NCBI GenBank assembly: GCA_030248215.1
Contig: JASANG010003262.1
Coordinates: forward strand, 62,001 to 126,000
DNA length: 64,000 bases
Reading direction: 5' to 3'
Source: Enoplolaimus lenunculus
Lineage: Eukaryota > Nematoda > Enoplea > Enoplida > Thoracostomopsidae
Shown here: piece by piece, positions 1 to 12,987 of the stretch
How the letters are laid out: each line of letters opens with the position of its first letter
Numbering within the stretch: position 1 is the first letter of the stretch
Notes under the pieces: generated by a model
Seen by the model: only the letters and a program-made list of their open reading frames with translations
What the model was told of the DNA's origin: nothing
The model's database searches: none
Made by a program: the position numbers and the translations under genes

Positions 1-1075
1 AACCATTCGTTTTCTATCTTATTTGAGATAGTCTTAACCTTGAAAAACGATGCAAGATTTTCTGTAAATTTTAACATGGTTTTATGAAAATTTTGTGTCG
101 TTTTGAGGGGTTACCACGCATACCAAATCTGGGAGCGAAATAGGTTAAGTGAGTAGACTTGAAAACAAAAATGTTCGTTTTTTTTCTTTTTTTTGAGAAA
201 ATATTGCAATTTCGTTGGTTCAGCACCACTACAACGAGTTCGACAACACTGTAAAAATGGTGAGTCAAATTGACTCTATCCGAAATAGGCTTTTCCTTAC
301 TACACAAACTGAGTCAAAATTCGACTCCGCCAGAGTCATATTGAGTCGGGCAAACTGTAAATATTTATACTGAAAAAAAACGTTGTCGGTAAAGTGAGCG
401 ATTACTCAAACGCAATTTTTACATTAAATCCTTATACAGAGATTTGGTTTTAAAACTCAATGGAGCGGGTGTGCCCTCGCTTCTCATTCCTGCTCTGGAA
501 TCAGATTTTGCACTGGTCATATAACGTAAATTGAACTGAAAACGCCGCTTTTTACTGTGTACCATCATTAGCAATCAGACTTGCAACAAATTATACTACA
601 AACGGGTCCATTTCGATCAACATACGAAGGGTTTTTGGTTAATTTGGGCAAGGGTGGTCCCCTGCTAAAATCTTGATTAGTGTTTGTGATTTTTGGAGAC
701 GTTTTTTAACAATTGTTTACACCAAACCTATATTCAAAAAATACTAATGTTCGCATAATTGAAATCGAATTAATGTCATCGTATTATATATAATGCTTGA
801 AAATTATTTTAAATACAAGCAACCAATGTTGCAAAAATACACAGAAAAGGGTTCCGCTACAAAGTTTTTACATGGATCAAAATTTGAGACAACCATGCAA
901 TACATTTCACTTTATTTGAGACCGGGACATAGAATATGGCTTAATCAACACCTATCAATTTGTTACTTTATGACCGTATTCTATATTCCAAGTCGCAATT
1001 TGCCCGAATACCACCAGAAAACTGTTGTTGGTATGCAGAACGCACTGCATACTCGACACTGATTTCTGTTGCGTA
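1..1075. other. intergenic, no gene seen
   Basis: AT-rich. Only a short repeat is recognisable, at 247-353: GAGTCAAATTGACTC-type sequence bounded by ACTGTAAA-like ends, also found at 17558 and 48580. Confidence 0.5.
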
Positions 1076-1087
1076 AAGAAATTCCTC

Positions 1088-1345
1088 TACTCTCTAAAAG
1101 CTTAAACTAACTTGATTTAACCTTAAGCTAATCCACATGAACTAAACTAACTTTTTAGATAACTAAACTAACAGGTAGGTTTATGCTTAAACTCATTTAA
1201 AATCTTACATATTTTCAGTTTAAGCTAAACTTATTGAACTCTTAGATACACGGCTGCACTTGTTGCTTAATCTAAAAATAACTTTAGTTAAACTTATGTT
1301 AAACTTAAGTGATATTCAAAGATACCAACTTGCTCACTCACTCTC
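1088..1345 (+). mobile_element. AACTTAAAC-rich MITE-like repeat, copy 1
   Basis: Starts with TACTCTCTAAAAG and is rich in CTTAAACTAA. Related copies start at 19779 and, inverted, end at 13766, where both ends carry versions of the same terminal sequence. End coordinate approximate. Confidence 0.5.
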
Positions 1346-1431
1346 CCTACAGGTTTAAACTAAAGCCTAAGCCGGAGCCTAATCCTAAGCCTAAGTTATA
1401 TGCCAAATTGTTAAAATTTTGAAAAATGCAG

Positions 1432-1505
1432 AGTTAAAACTATACAACAGCCGGCCTCTAGCCAGAGAGTTAAAACTATACAACAGCCGGCCCCTAGCCA
1501 GAGGG
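1432..1505. repeat. two-copy tandem repeat, about 38 bases
   Basis: GAGTTAAAACTATACAACAG plus a short tail occurs twice in a row with one base difference in the part compared; a recent local duplication at the edge of a GTAGCCAG-type MITE. Confidence 0.75.
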
Positions 1506-1642
1506 AGCCACAGTGTGCTGGCCCTGCCCCCTCCTAAAAAGCTTTCAACCTTACTTGTAAGTCATCGAAAACCCTTGTATGCCGTTTCTGAAAATGTTTT
1601 GTAGCTCCTCCAAGCAAGGTGAGCTTGCTACGAGCGTGAAAC
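1484..1642 (+). mobile_element. GTAGCCAG-family MITE
   Basis: Shares ACCTTGCTTGTAAGTCA-type internal sequence, AAGGTGAGCTGGCTACGGG-type right end and a GTAGCCAG-like left end with copies at 1868, 4711, 6202, 9592, 32801, 40188, 50657 and 63650. No coding capacity; the CAGGCCCGTAGCCAG ends resemble hAT-type termini (inference). Confidence 0.55.
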
Positions 1643-1867
1643 TGGAGCCTAAATTCCTAGGCCTTATGGAGTTGAAACTGTAGAACAGTAGGACAATGTC
1701 CAGTGTGCATTTCTATTTCAATGTATTAGTTTGTATACAGTTTTTGTTACACAAAGGTGAAGTTGTTAGTATTAGTTGAATTCGATAACATAACTCTTTA
1801 TTCTTTTGATTTGTGTTTAAAATTTAAAATATTCGTAGTTTTACTTGTTATAGAAACGGACGGACGG

Positions 1868-2008
1868 CAGGCTCGTAGCAAGCTTACCTTGCTAGGGTGG
1901 GTGGCTAAAAATTTTTTTAGCAGGGCATACAAAAGTTTGTAATGACCTGTTAGCAAAGGTTGAAAACTTTCTAACGAGGGACAAGGCCTCTGTCTGGCTG
2001 GCTACGGG
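1868..2008 (-). mobile_element. GTAGCCAG-family MITE, inverted copy
   Basis: Contains AGCTTACCTTGCTAGG at its left and GGCTACGGGGGGCC at its right, the reverse orientation of the copy at 1484. Confidence 0.55.
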
Positions 2009-2009
2009 G

Positions 2010-3280
2010 GGCCCGACAGTTGGATGCCATTATGTGTAGAAAAAAATGTAGTTTTATGTTTCTTGGAAGTTCTCAAATTCAAGTTTAAATTCAAACTTGG
2101 ATTTGTTTAAAAAAATTACATCAGAATTTACAAGAAGTCTTTTTATTTTAAGCATAGGCTGGGTAAATTTTAGGGCCAAATGAAACGTAAATTTTTCATT
2201 TTACTATTAATACCTTTTTTTCAAATTTGTTCCTGTAAATGGGCGCAGCCAGAATATTTTGTATAGAAATGTACAACTGCTGATGCAGCTGCAAACAATT
2301 TCTAACGTTTTTAATCCTGTTTCTTAAAAATTGTTTTGCAAATACAAGACGATGCTGGTGCGCCCCCCCCCTCTGGCACTGTCAGTAAAAGTTAACAGGG
2401 TGTGTGCTGTTTGCACATACTCAATATGCATTTACTATCGCAAAGTGACCAACACGCGCAACGATTTTGTTTGTTATTTTGTAAACATTGTTGTTTACAT
2501 TTATGTCGAGTTTATTGTGTTTATTGTCAATATTTTGAAACATAAATGTCTTAAAACTATTCTCACGAGTTTAAATTTCAGAGAAAAAAATTCATTTTTG
2601 AAAATTCTGAGACACAATTTTGAGCTGAAATATCAGTTATTGCCTAGTGCGAACCAATGACTTAAGGGTCTATACGGATGTAGAGGGATTCCGGACTTTT
2701 TAAAATTTTACGTGAGTGAATATAACGTTTTGGTTAGCTAACCTGCTCGTTGTAATGGTTTAAATGGCTTCTAGCGCATCTCAAACGTAATTTACACATT
2801 AGCTAATGTTTGCGCAACATTTAGCTGACGCGCAAATTACGTCTGAGACAAAATGGACCCCATCCATCCTTGGATTATTAAGTACTGAAGCGCGGACCAT
2901 CCAACTAAATGGTAAATATTATTTTTTCTGCTCGCTCCAGTATAACTCGCACCTCCACTGATCAGCGAAATCCGCATAAATCACAAAATTCAAATTACAC
3001 AAGGGTTGTTGAAGTGATAAAATTAAAACATATAATGCGATATTTTAGATGCAAAGGTACACTTACATTTCCGCACGCAGTTTGAGAATTTTTAACATTG
3101 TTTCTTCGAAACAATTAGATACAGCAAGTTTTAAGCACAATTAAAAAATATTTATCCGCTTGGATCAAAGGCGACCGCTCTCAATGACCCTTTGACAATA
3201 CTCTTTGAGATAAGTCGTTACACACTACGCTGGGTTTAAAATAATAAACATATTTCTATAACTTTACACTAATTTTTGCT
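2010..3280. other. intergenic, nothing recognised
   Basis: AT-rich, with frequent stops in all frames. A 109-codon open frame at 2331-2660 has no recognisable domain. Confidence 0.5.
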
Positions 3281-3282
3281 CA

Positions 3283-3515
3283 AACTTAGGCTCAGATTTA
3301 GGCTAAGTTATAGGCATATCTTAGCGCTGAAGCTTAGGTTTAAATTAGGCTTAGGAATACGCTCATACTACTGCGACGCTTCTCAAAGTGGCTCAGATTT
3401 AGGCTAAGTTTAATAGGAGGATTATCTTAACGCTGAAGCTTACGTTTAAATGTAGGCTTAGGAATATGCATATACTACTGTTACGCCCGTCAAATTGACA
3501 TTGGCTCAGTAAAGT
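3283..3515. mobile_element. TTAGGC-bearing repeat, internally duplicated and diverged
   Basis: Two tandem copies (from about 3290 and 3391) of a roughly 100-base unit with TTTAGGCTAAG and TTAGGAATA(C/T)GC. The right end (TTACGCCC ... ACATTGGC) matches the GGCC-ended MITE family. Confidence 0.5.
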
Positions 3516-3924
3516 ATTGCTTGGAGATTGAGATTTTTTATTACGTTTTAATATTTTGACAATTTTTAAGCATATGACTACGAGAATTTGCTCATTAGGG
3601 TACAAAAATACAACAAAAAAGTATTAATTGCCCAAGACAATTTTTAAACTGGACAAAGAGACAATAATACATATTCAGCATGTTACCCGTTACAGCAGTT
3701 GCGAATCCATGATTTTCTAGTATACATGGATAGTGTTTGTTTTTTAAATTTTTAAATTTTAATCTAAATCAAGGCCGGATCGACGGGGGGGTGGTGGATG
3801 GGATGTATCTCCCAACCAGCTGCCGAGTGAAAATTTTTTTCAGAGAACGAAAATCCTCTTCGTCCTAGTAACAACCAAGATACCATAGGCTAGCAATTTA
3901 TGCAACACCCGCTTTAATGAGTTC

Positions 3925-4020
3925 ATTGCATACATATATACATGCATATATATGTATATATACATATAATATGTATATTATATATATTATATATAATACA
4001 CGTATAATATATATACTAAT
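3925..4020. repeat. AT-rich palindromic tract
   Basis: Dense ATATATAC/GTATATAT and TATAATATG segments able to form several hairpins; simple-sequence in nature. Confidence 0.6.
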
Positions 4021-4433
4021 ACTTAACATTTTCCACTTGTGCATCCCCAATACCAGGAATTTCTGGATCCACCACGGATCCTAAATTAGTGCGAGATTTT
4101 GACAAATTACAGAATGGTGCTAAAGGCCCTAAAGTTTTTGGAACTTCGTGCTTTATAGTCTTGTTCCTTTTACTATTTGGCTAGAAAATACATTTTAAAC
4201 TTCAAAATACCGTTTAAATGGCAAAATATTTAGCACAGTAGGGTTGGTAATGGATGCATCTCGCCATATCACGTGGATTCGCCTCCCGTTCACCAGAGAC
4301 AATTCGACCTTGCTTTTATTCAAATTTGTATGCGGTAAAATGTTTTTGTCCTGTGATATCCTTCATGTATAATTCACAAGTTCAAAGGTGTGACTATGCG
4401 ATATTGTATAGATATTTTGGCCTTGCGCAATCA

Positions 4434-4467
<34 letters not shown>

Positions 4468-4468
4468 T
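4434..4468. repeat. (ATT)n microsatellite
   Basis: About 11 ATT units. Confidence 0.95.
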
Positions 4469-4710
4469 TGCAATGGTTTTTGAGTCGTGTGAAAATTTTC
4501 ACCTCAGTAATTTTGGATCATTCTCATTGACATTTTTTTACTCAATTTTTAGAATGGTTATAGCGACAGATTCAGAAGTTTCTAAAACGAAGCTGCGAGA
4601 TATAATAATAGCAAAAGCACAGGCGTGTGTTGAGCGCCGAGAAAAGCCAAAAACAATTTTAGTGCTTAGCCTTACTACAAAAATTTTTGGATTTGATCTC
4701 TGTCAGGGAT

Positions 4711-4883
4711 TAGGGGTCTAGAACAGGGCAGGAGTGGAAGGGGGTAGAGCCCCCCTGGAAATATTTTGCCCCCTCCCCCTGGAAAATTTTCAACCTTGCT
4801 TTTAAGTCAACGAAAGCGTTTGTATGTTGCTTCTGAAAATTTTAGCCCCCCCCCCCCAAATATGGTGAGCTGGCTACGGGCAT
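4711..4883 (+). mobile_element. GTAGCCAG-family MITE
   Basis: Same internal ACCTTGCTTTTAAGTCA sequence and GGTGAGCTGGCTACGGG right end as the copy at 1484; C-rich tracts are expanded. Confidence 0.55.
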
Positions 4884-4885
4884 GT

Positions 4886-6060
4886 GTCAGTGCACTAACG
4901 TAATGTCTTTAAAGAAATAATATTCTGTTAAGTCATTTGAAAGTCACTGCGGAAAAGTGTGCCCCTCGTTCTCTCCCCAGCTGGATTGCCCTTATGCGGA
5001 TTACACTTGGGACAAAACAACCCCTGCATCGATTTCATCGGATTTGGCGACGCGGTTCTGACTGAGGTTCAGTTTTACTCCAGCACAAAAACTCAGTTTT
5101 TTAGTTTGTCGAGGCAATCGAGTGTTAAAATACAGATTGAATAAAGAATACAGCGCGAGTGATGCGAGCAAGAAGCCAGACGCAATTTAGTACTAAATCC
5201 CGTAACAATATTTTAATTTGATTGGATTCAGTATGGAATCCTGATCCCTAGAATTGTCCTTAGATATTCCATACCCTTAAAATTAAAATTGCTCGGTTCA
5301 TTTCACTTTGCATATTAATACCTTCAATACGAGCGCCATACCTATTTCAAGAGTAAATTCGCGATCGAAACGAGCGAGAAACCAGGCGCGTTATTTTATT
5401 CAAACCACAAAAAGTGTATTTTTGAATACAGTAAAGTTTTCAACAATGATTTTGTTTTAAAACACCGGATCCTTTTTTAAGGCTTGATCAGTACTGAGGA
5501 AGTTTGTGAGGGGGGTCGCTAGGGTCGCTAAGGACAGTCCTGCGGATAGATTATGATTAGTTTTTCTTACAGTTGTAAGAAATTTGGTAAAATTCTCTCT
5601 AAAAACAGAAACGGAAGCGAAAACAAATATGTAATTGTAAAAGTTTGAAGGAACGTTGTGCGTTTTGTCAATTTCACATTGATTTACGAAAACGGATATC
5701 CGGTTGCATCCTGATATAGGTATATGTGCACCGTATTGAACTGCTCATACAAATGACACAGAATCGCTAAGTTCAAATACAACTTATGCTACCAACAACA
5801 TCGAAACCACTGCTTTTTGTAAATACAACTTAAATTGTAAGGAAAATGTGTTAAATTTAATAAAACTATTAACCTACAAATGGTGTCTGAAATCAAATAG
5901 GAAACTTATAACGAAATATTCAAAAAAATATCTATTAGAATTACGTTTTTACTAGTAACTGTTATGGCCAAAAACTTTGTAGAATTTTTGAAATTTTTGA
6001 GGCTTTTAGTACCGATCGAAAACTAATATAGAACTATGATATCGAGATTGGAGGGTCCAA
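4886..6060. other. intergenic, nothing recognised except a MITE end
   Basis: AT-rich. TATCCGGTTGCATCCTGATA near 5697 resembles the right end of the small 8-base-duplication MITE at 37304. Confidence 0.45.
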
Positions 6061-6071
6061 CATAGGGTTGC

Positions 6072-6211
6072 GCTATGCTTTGTTTGACGTCTGGCGCCGT
6101 CCGTCCTTTTAAATTCTACTAACCAGATCCAGTAGCCAGCTGCTATGCTTTGTTTGACGTCCGGCGCCATCCGTCTTTTTAAATTCTACTAACCAGATCC
6201 AGTAGCCAGCT
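6072..6211. repeat. two tandem copies of a 70-base unit
   Basis: Both copies run from GCTATGCTTTGTTTGACG through GGCGCC to CCAGATCCAGTAGCCAG with about four differences; derived from the GC-rich GGGTTGCGCTA repeat (see 51846). Confidence 0.8.
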
Positions 6212-6357
6212 CACTTTGCGAGGTGGTGCAAAAAATTTTCAGGACGCGCATACAAGGGTGTTAATGAAAACTTACAAGCAAAGTTGAAAATTTTCCACAG
6301 TGGGGCTAAAATTGTTTCAAGCCGAAGCTGAGCCCTGATGGCGCCGCTCCAGCTACG
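6202..6357 (-). mobile_element. GTAGCCAG-family MITE, inverted copy
   Basis: Starts GTAGCCAGCTCACTTTGCGAGG, includes CTTACAAGCAAAGTTGAAAA and ends AGCTACGGGCTG. Confidence 0.55.
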
Positions 6358-6651
6358 GGCTGAACTCATCGCAACGTCAAATTTGCTAAATTTTTCAATG
6401 TTTTCTTTTTTTCGCATCTTAACTTTTACTGAAGAAAGTTTCGTCGTATTTACGTAAAACTATTGCTGTATAATGTATTATTCAGGTCAATTTTGTTTAG
6501 TTTTCGTTATACTCTGTGTGTATTCGTCAGATTTATACATTTTCTATGCTCAAATTGCAACGCGAATATGACCGTCATGTAACGTTGTTATATTTTAAAA
6601 TAGAGTTTGTAATGTTTTGTGTAAAACTCCTTGTCCATACCAAGAGTGCGT

Positions 6652-7086
6652 CACAGTGGCGGATCCAGGATCTCAAAATGGGGGGCGGCAAAATTTCATA
6701 GGTAATAAACTTGTTTTTGACCCACACACACAAACCACGAACTGTTGCAATAAAATTAACTTCTTTACGTTCGTTCAATTGAGATGAATCACAAATAATA
6801 AAACTAACGCATCACCGCAATTTAGTTCTAAATAACAGGGTGGCAACCAAAGTTCAGATTTGGTTTCACATAGGCACAAATTTAAAGGCTCGGATTCAGA
6901 AGCCAATTCAGTTTTGAAAAAGCAAAGTCCAGTCAGCTTGAGCAACATCAGTTTCTGTTTTGAATGAGTTAGAACTGCCTGCTAATTTCGGAACAGCGTA
7001 GAACAGCAATTGACACTCTATATAATTTTTGATGAGATGCTGTTGGGAAGGCCACGGCCGGGGTGGCCCCCCATGGATCCGCCATT
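6652..7086 (+). mobile_element. CAGTGGCGGATCCA MITE, apparently interrupted
   Basis: The left part (6652-6765) and right part (7011-7086, ending CATGGATCCGCCATTGA) together match the uninterrupted copy at 38271-38437. The roughly 245 bases between are unrelated and look inserted. Confidence 0.5.
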
Positions 7087-7438
7087 GAGTACGGGATACA
7101 AGAGTTGCCACTCTTTGGGGTTTCGTTATGGTACAAAATGTACCACCGAGCGTTGCGTTTTTGGCCGACTCCCTATTCAGCAGGGGTCGTTGTCATATAA
7201 AATCACTTTATATTAAACTATTATTGACACTCTAGATAATTTTTGATGAGATGCTGTTGGGAAGGCCACGGCCGGGTTGGCCCCCCATGGATCTGCCATT
7301 GAGTACGTGATACAAGAGTTGCCACTCTTTGGGGTTTCGTTATGGTACAAAATGTACCACCGAGCGTTGCGTTTTTGGCCGACTCCTTATTCAGCAGGGG
7401 TCGTTGTCATATAAAATCACTTTATATTAAACTACTAA
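7011..7438. repeat. recent tandem duplication, 214-base period
   Basis: 7011-7224 and 7225-7438 are nearly identical, both running from TTGACACTCTA(T/G)ATAATTT through a MITE right end into the start of another MITE. The few differences indicate a young duplication. Confidence 0.9.
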
Positions 7439-7585
7439 GCAGACAATTTTTGATGCCGTATACGTACAGTGCTATGGTTTGCACAAGTTGTACCCGTCTC
7501 CCAATAACGGTAATATAGACCAATTATGCAACGTGCGCTGAGTACATTATTTTCTACACAGAATGCACGGAGTTACACACTCTTG
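7313..7585 (+). mobile_element. CAAGAGTTG MITE with TA target duplication
   Basis: Ends CAAGAGTTG ... CACTCTTG flanked by TA on both sides. Inner terminal repeats contain ACAAAATGTAC and GCGTTGCGTTTTTGGC. Other copies: 26255, 42031, 53165. TA duplication suggests a Tc1/mariner-type mobiliser (inference). Confidence 0.65.
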
Positions 7586-7589
7586 TAAA

Positions 7590-9590
7590 AAGTGTGATTA
7601 TCGACTCTTGGTCTTACGAATAATCAGTTAATGGGCATGTAATCAAGCGAATTGGGGAGATCAGAGCGTTTTCGGCAAATATTTTGGATTTCTGAGACAA
7701 ATTTGGTTCCGTTTGCATGTTACACAAAGTCGCTGTATGGGCCTTGTTGAAGGGTTTTTGCGTTTCATTTATGTAAGCCAATGAAATAATTTGTGATACG
7801 TGTATCCCAAGCGATTATGAACGGTCATGTAGGCAAGGGTAAATGTGACAATAAGCAACGTACGTACAAATATTCTGGCTTCCTATGAGAACCTTGGTTC
7901 AGATTGTAGATAACCCGAAATCACTGAATGGTATTTGAAGCTTTGTTGAGTTTAATTAAATATTGAAATCCACTATGATGTGTGTACAAAGAGATAACTG
8001 AACGCGTATCCAAATGGGTCACTGGGTCTCGTCCCTCCAGTAAACTTTTTAGGTGAGACATCAAGCAACACAAGCGAGTATATTTTATTGAACGACTGAA
8101 AATTTAACGAAGAGATTTGAGTTTTTTTGGCAATAATTTGGATTTAGAAAATTTTTGCATATTTGGGCTTCTCGTGACTGCCTCTGATTATTTCAGACTC
8201 AATTTAAAATTAATGAAACATTCGATTTTTGAGGTCCCAAGATTCCTATTTGGTTCCAAGAGTTTTTATGTCAAAGAGTTAGGCACATTATATACCATTA
8301 GACGCAGCTTGCGGCGATGAGTCGAATGGTGGTATGTTTTACGTCAAATCACTTTTATTAGGCACGCTTCCAACGATCTGGAACGGCGCAAAATCGGTTA
8401 TTTGACTATAACTTGTTAATCAAACGTCTGGTTGTGGAAAATTTGCCAAATTTTATGCGGCTCCGCGAGTTAGGTCGTACTTTTGGGTCTCAATGCAGGT
8501 TGGGTTCTCAAAAATCGAATTTTCAAAAATTCAAATTTGCGCGCTAACGATCAGGTTAGGTTATGAGAAGCTTAAAGATGTAAAATATTCAAAATATAAC
8601 AAATTTCTGGACAAACTCAAGCTGGGAGCATAACGGTAAACACTCAATTTTTTATCATTTTCAAAGACATAAATCTAAATTTGATTAGGTATCTTCATGA
8701 TAACTTTTTAGTCAAGTGATATGCGACAACATTTAATGTTTTGGCTCAAGCCTTGCTAAAGGTTGATGCTGTCTAGCCATCGCCGTTTACAATAGGGGTT
8801 GGGATATACCTTTCCAAGATTTGTAAAGAATTAAGCCAAAAACTAAATTTCCAAAGTTTAGAATATTCTTGCTGGATCATCGAAGTTAACAAATTGTTTC
8901 TATCTCGCTACGCTCTATCGCGAAAATTATACCCTGTCCGAATTGAAATCTTACCAAACCCCTTTATCTGTCACAACGTTCTCTCGTATTTTGAGGCGTC
9001 CCAGAGTGTGAAGCGGAACGGTATTATATCGGTATCAGAACAGCAGGTTTATAACGTTTCGAAAACGTCGCATGAACAAATTGGCGATGATTTTTGGTTC
9101 TTTAAAGCTAAACTACAATCAATTATTGTTTTCAAAAATAAAACAGAAGTTTTGTGTGTTTAGACGTTGATATCAATAAAACTTTAGGATTACAATTAAA
9201 ATTTCAAAATTCCAGTCAATCAGAATCGAAATTCTGTTTGGAATCTGAATTCCGGTTGCACCCTGTCGTCACACATTTCGTTCAACTACACACGGCCGGC
9301 GTATTCGATCTGCATTTTTTGTGAATGATATAGAGGTCACAAATCACAGTGATACAAAACCAAAAACATCATTCTTCACTTTCTTAAAAATTGTCTCATA
9401 TTTTTCATTTTTTATTCAAAATTTGAGCGAAATTTTCTCAATACAAAGAAATCCTGTCGGTTCATTCGCTGTGATATTGAACGCAAGGCTGTGCAAGTAA
9501 AACGAGGGTCTAAGAAGCTTTTAATGCTCCTAATCTTGTAACAACTTTTTAATTAAGCATCGCAGGTTTAATTTATACATTAGGGCCCGT
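7590..9590. other. intergenic, nothing recognised except a MITE end
   Basis: AT-rich; open frames of up to 89 codons show no domain. About 9235-9268 (AATTCCGGTTGCACCCTG) resembles the right end of the MITE at 37304. Confidence 0.45.
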
Positions 9591-9591
9591 A

Positions 9592-9742
9592 GCCGGATTG
9601 GGCCCATGGTGGGCTCATCCCCTCAGGAATAGCTTTGGCCTCCTCTAAAATATTTTCAACCTTGCTTGTATGTCATCGAAAACCCTGCCTCTACTTAAAC
9701 AATGTTTAGTCCCGCTAGCAAGGTGAGCCGGCAGCGGGCCTG
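9592..9742 (+). mobile_element. GTAGCCAG-family MITE
   Basis: GGGCCCGTAGCCGG left end and GTGAGCCGGCAGCGGGCC right end, with the shared ACCTTGCTTGTATGTCATCG inside; one of the clearer copies. Confidence 0.65.
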
Positions 9743-10491
9743 GTTACAGCCATTTCATAACAACACATATTTTGAAAGTTCTAATACTCTTCCTCGAGTT
9801 TTGACAAGATTTATAACTACGGGAATGTCTTTTATTATCGCATTAATATTTGTTATTTTTCGCAAAGGCACATCAGGAGCGGCCCGGGTGACAACGTACC
9901 CTGATTTCTAAAACGACCGCTTTGTATTATAATAGATTTAACATTAAAATTGCTTTTGGCTTTTCGATCGCTTCCCTCGCAACATTTGTATTACTGTTGA
10001 TTTCGCGGATGCTACTGTAACTCTTGCTGCGTTACCCCCAATTTTTTTTGATTTAACTACAGTTCGCTACGTGATAACGTTTTGGATCGGACAGGCGCAG
10101 CAGTATTTACGAGCCACTGCGATTATGGGATATCAACTATCAGTTTTCTTAGAATTGCAGAAAAAAAACTTCTGTCTCGAAGTTTTTGAGAAATTTGAGA
10201 TTTTTTTCATTCATTCGTCAATGTGGCGTGTAATGATTGATATATTGCTGATACGGTCATCTTTGACGGCTACGGTGTGTCTGTCGTAGGCCAATCTGCT
10301 ATTCAGTCCAATTACTAATTGGTCTAGGCCATTCTGCTATTTGATGTAATAGCAGTTTGGTCTGGGATAATCTGCTGTTGAACTTATAGACCAATCAGAT
10401 TGGATTACTTGGACACGCACAATACCGTTAACCAATCAGCGTTTGTCTTATACCACTGTTGTTTTGCGACATGTCACAATCGTATTTGCCA

Positions 10492-10987
10492 ACACATAAA
10501 ATAAATTGTCCTTAAATTTCAGGACTTTTACTTTCTTAAATTTGCAAGACATTAATGTCTTGTATTTCCGATATTAATACCATTCAACTCAGAAATTTGT
10601 GTCTGAAATGGTTCAAACATAAATGTCTTTATATTCAAGAAAGGGAATTTTGGTTGAGCTTAACTACCAATCTCGAAGGCTACTTCTCTGTCAAATCTTG
10701 TTTCTAAAACATGTCTCTAAAATCGGCAAAACAAGTCTTTTAGTTCAGACATATTTGTCTTATATTGCAGACATATTTGTCTTGTAATTCACAAATACTT
10801 GTCTTAATTGTTTATGAAACACATTCTTAAATTAAAGACATTAAAGTATTAAAAATTTCAGGCAGATTTCTGACAAATTTCAGAAACTGTCTTGAATTCA
10901 AGACATATGTCTGCAGTCTAGATTAAGATATAATTGTCTTGAATTTAAGAAAATATTTCTTGAATATCAGAAAATGATTTTTGTGTG
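10492..10987. mobile_element. TTTTTGTGTG-ended repeat built of AAGACAT/ATGTCTT motifs
   Basis: Many copies of GTCTTGAATT, AAGACATT and ATTTGTCTT in both senses. Right end TTTTTGTGTG then TA, left end ACACATAAAAT; related to the copy at 44769-45011. Left end uncertain. Confidence 0.5.
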
Positions 10988-11309
10988 TAGTCCCTGAATC
11001 ACAGATTTACCTACGACATACCCATGAAGGGCATAGTTGTGAAAATTGGTAAAAATAGCAGACTTGTTTTTGTCCAACGCTATTGTTCCTCGTTTACTGT
11101 TCGGATTCGGCAACCGCTTGCTGGTCCAAAGAGCAGTTGATTTTAAAGCCCAAAACGTTGAGACTTACAATTGAATTTACTGTTGAAACTGGCTAAGCGT
11201 AACAATTGTTGTTGGATTTTAAATCAGTTAAGCGCTACCTTTTAATTTATATTCTAAAATAAAACAAATGTTTACCATGATGCCGTGAGCTGCTGGTCCA
11301 CACTTTCCC

Positions 11310-11430
11310 CACAAGCTTAGATAAAACCTAAACCTAAGCCTAAGTTGGAAGCCTAATCCTAACGATGAGCCTAAACTTTACTTTAGACTAATCCTAAGCC
11401 TGAGTGTAAGTTTTCAACTAATCCTAATCC
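11310..11430. repeat. degenerate GCCTAA tract
   Basis: Several GCCTAA/CCTAAG hexamers interrupted by CCTAATCC variants; no clear element ends found. Confidence 0.7.
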
Positions 11431-12890
11431 GAAGACTAATTTACGAAAAAAACTAAAAATTGCAAAAATTGGAGAACGGATGGGTTCAAATGATTTGTGT
11501 TCATTTGCCAAATTTAAATCGTACCGCGCCTTAATTGTACTCGCTCGCATTGGCCATTACTAAGCCATACGTCTAGCGACAACTCATTGACCTATGATCT
11601 GATTTGAATTTGAAAATTTAAAATGCATTTAATATTTGAAATTTAACAGATTTTATGAAACGTTTTTTCAAAATCGCAATAAATACTTTTGCTTGAGTTT
11701 ACTACTTTTATGTAACTTGTCGCTCAAGGTTAATAGCAACGAACGACGCGGGTAAAATTATAAGCGGTTGCAATGGTCGTTTTAAGCAGTCAACAATTGC
11801 ATTTTAGTGCAATTTTATTATGAAATCACGGCTATAATTTTGCGCAAAAATGTATTGCGCAACAGTTATATACATGAGCAATACAAAATTCGGTTTGAAG
11901 AAGCGTTAATGTGTTGAAGGTACGATTTATGGAGGAACAATATAAACACCAATTCGGTCATATCATCAATACTGCTAGCCGACGCAGTAATTAATGCTAT
12001 TCTAACTTTTGCAGCAGCAGTACATGATTGGTCAAATAGTAGGATTTTTATCGGTTTGCTATTGGCTCAACTCATAATATTTGACAGATACACGCGTATG
12101 ATTGGCTATTATATTTGATGCCGGTATGAAACTAGCAAAACATCCGCCTTGAAACAATGAATTTAGATTACAAGAACAATTTATGCCAGTGTCCAAAGAG
12201 ATTTTAGGGCGACAATTTTCAAATTTGAAGACTTAATTGTCAAGTTTATTGTGTCGTTGGTGTTATACGCCATTGCAAACAGCATTTCTAGCTTGACTGC
12301 TAGATTCATTTTCACTACAGCCCAACGTCACCAGAATGTGAGCATTAATAGAAAATTTTTTGGGAACGAACAATTAAGCAAAATTAAATCGCTCGTATTT
12401 CTTGCTCGAGTTTTTTCTCGCTATTTCCTAATTAATGATTGGTTAAAAGTCCTGAGTACTACATATTTTCTATTTCTAAAAAAATTGATGCATAACAAAT
12501 ATTTGCATTCGTTCGATTTTACTGTTTGTGCAATTTAATTGCGTTATGCGTGCGCAATGCGGCGCACATTGCACCAAACTGCTGTACGCACTGCGATGTC
12601 TTAACGCGCGCCGCTAATGGTGCGTTGAAACGAGCGAGAAAAATGCGAAAAAAATAATTTCTTAGAAACAGCGAAAGTTTTCATGGTAAGTATCCGAATA
12701 GAGGGTATTTTTTTGCTCTAAAATCGCTAAAATTTTTATAACAACGGTCATTGACCCTTTAGGCTGGACGCTACGCTGTACGCACGGTCTCGTATATATG
12801 TTACATGCTGAAGTTGTTAAAATGCAATTATTTGCAACTGCGTGCAGTAATGCGAATGCACAGTGCATGCAAACATCTTGTATCGGAAGT
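11431..12890. other. intergenic, nothing recognised
   Basis: AT-rich unique-looking sequence; a 95-codon open frame at 12251-12538 shows no domain. Confidence 0.45.
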
Positions 12891-12894
12891 GAAA

Positions 12895-12895
12895 C

Positions 12896-12964
<69 letters not shown>

Positions 12965-12987
12965 GTTGTTGTTGTTGTTGTTTTTTT
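12895..12987. repeat. (GTT)n microsatellite
   Basis: About 28 GTT units with two slips. It makes overlapping open frames of poly-Val, poly-Cys and poly-Leu that are not genes. Confidence 0.95.

Noticed and set aside
793-1062. 89-codon plus-strand frame
   Set aside because: No recognisable domain, no splice context, length expected by chance in 24 kb.
4254-4721. 155-codon plus-strand frame
   Set aside because: Includes poly-Tyr from the ATT microsatellite and runs into a MITE; no domain.
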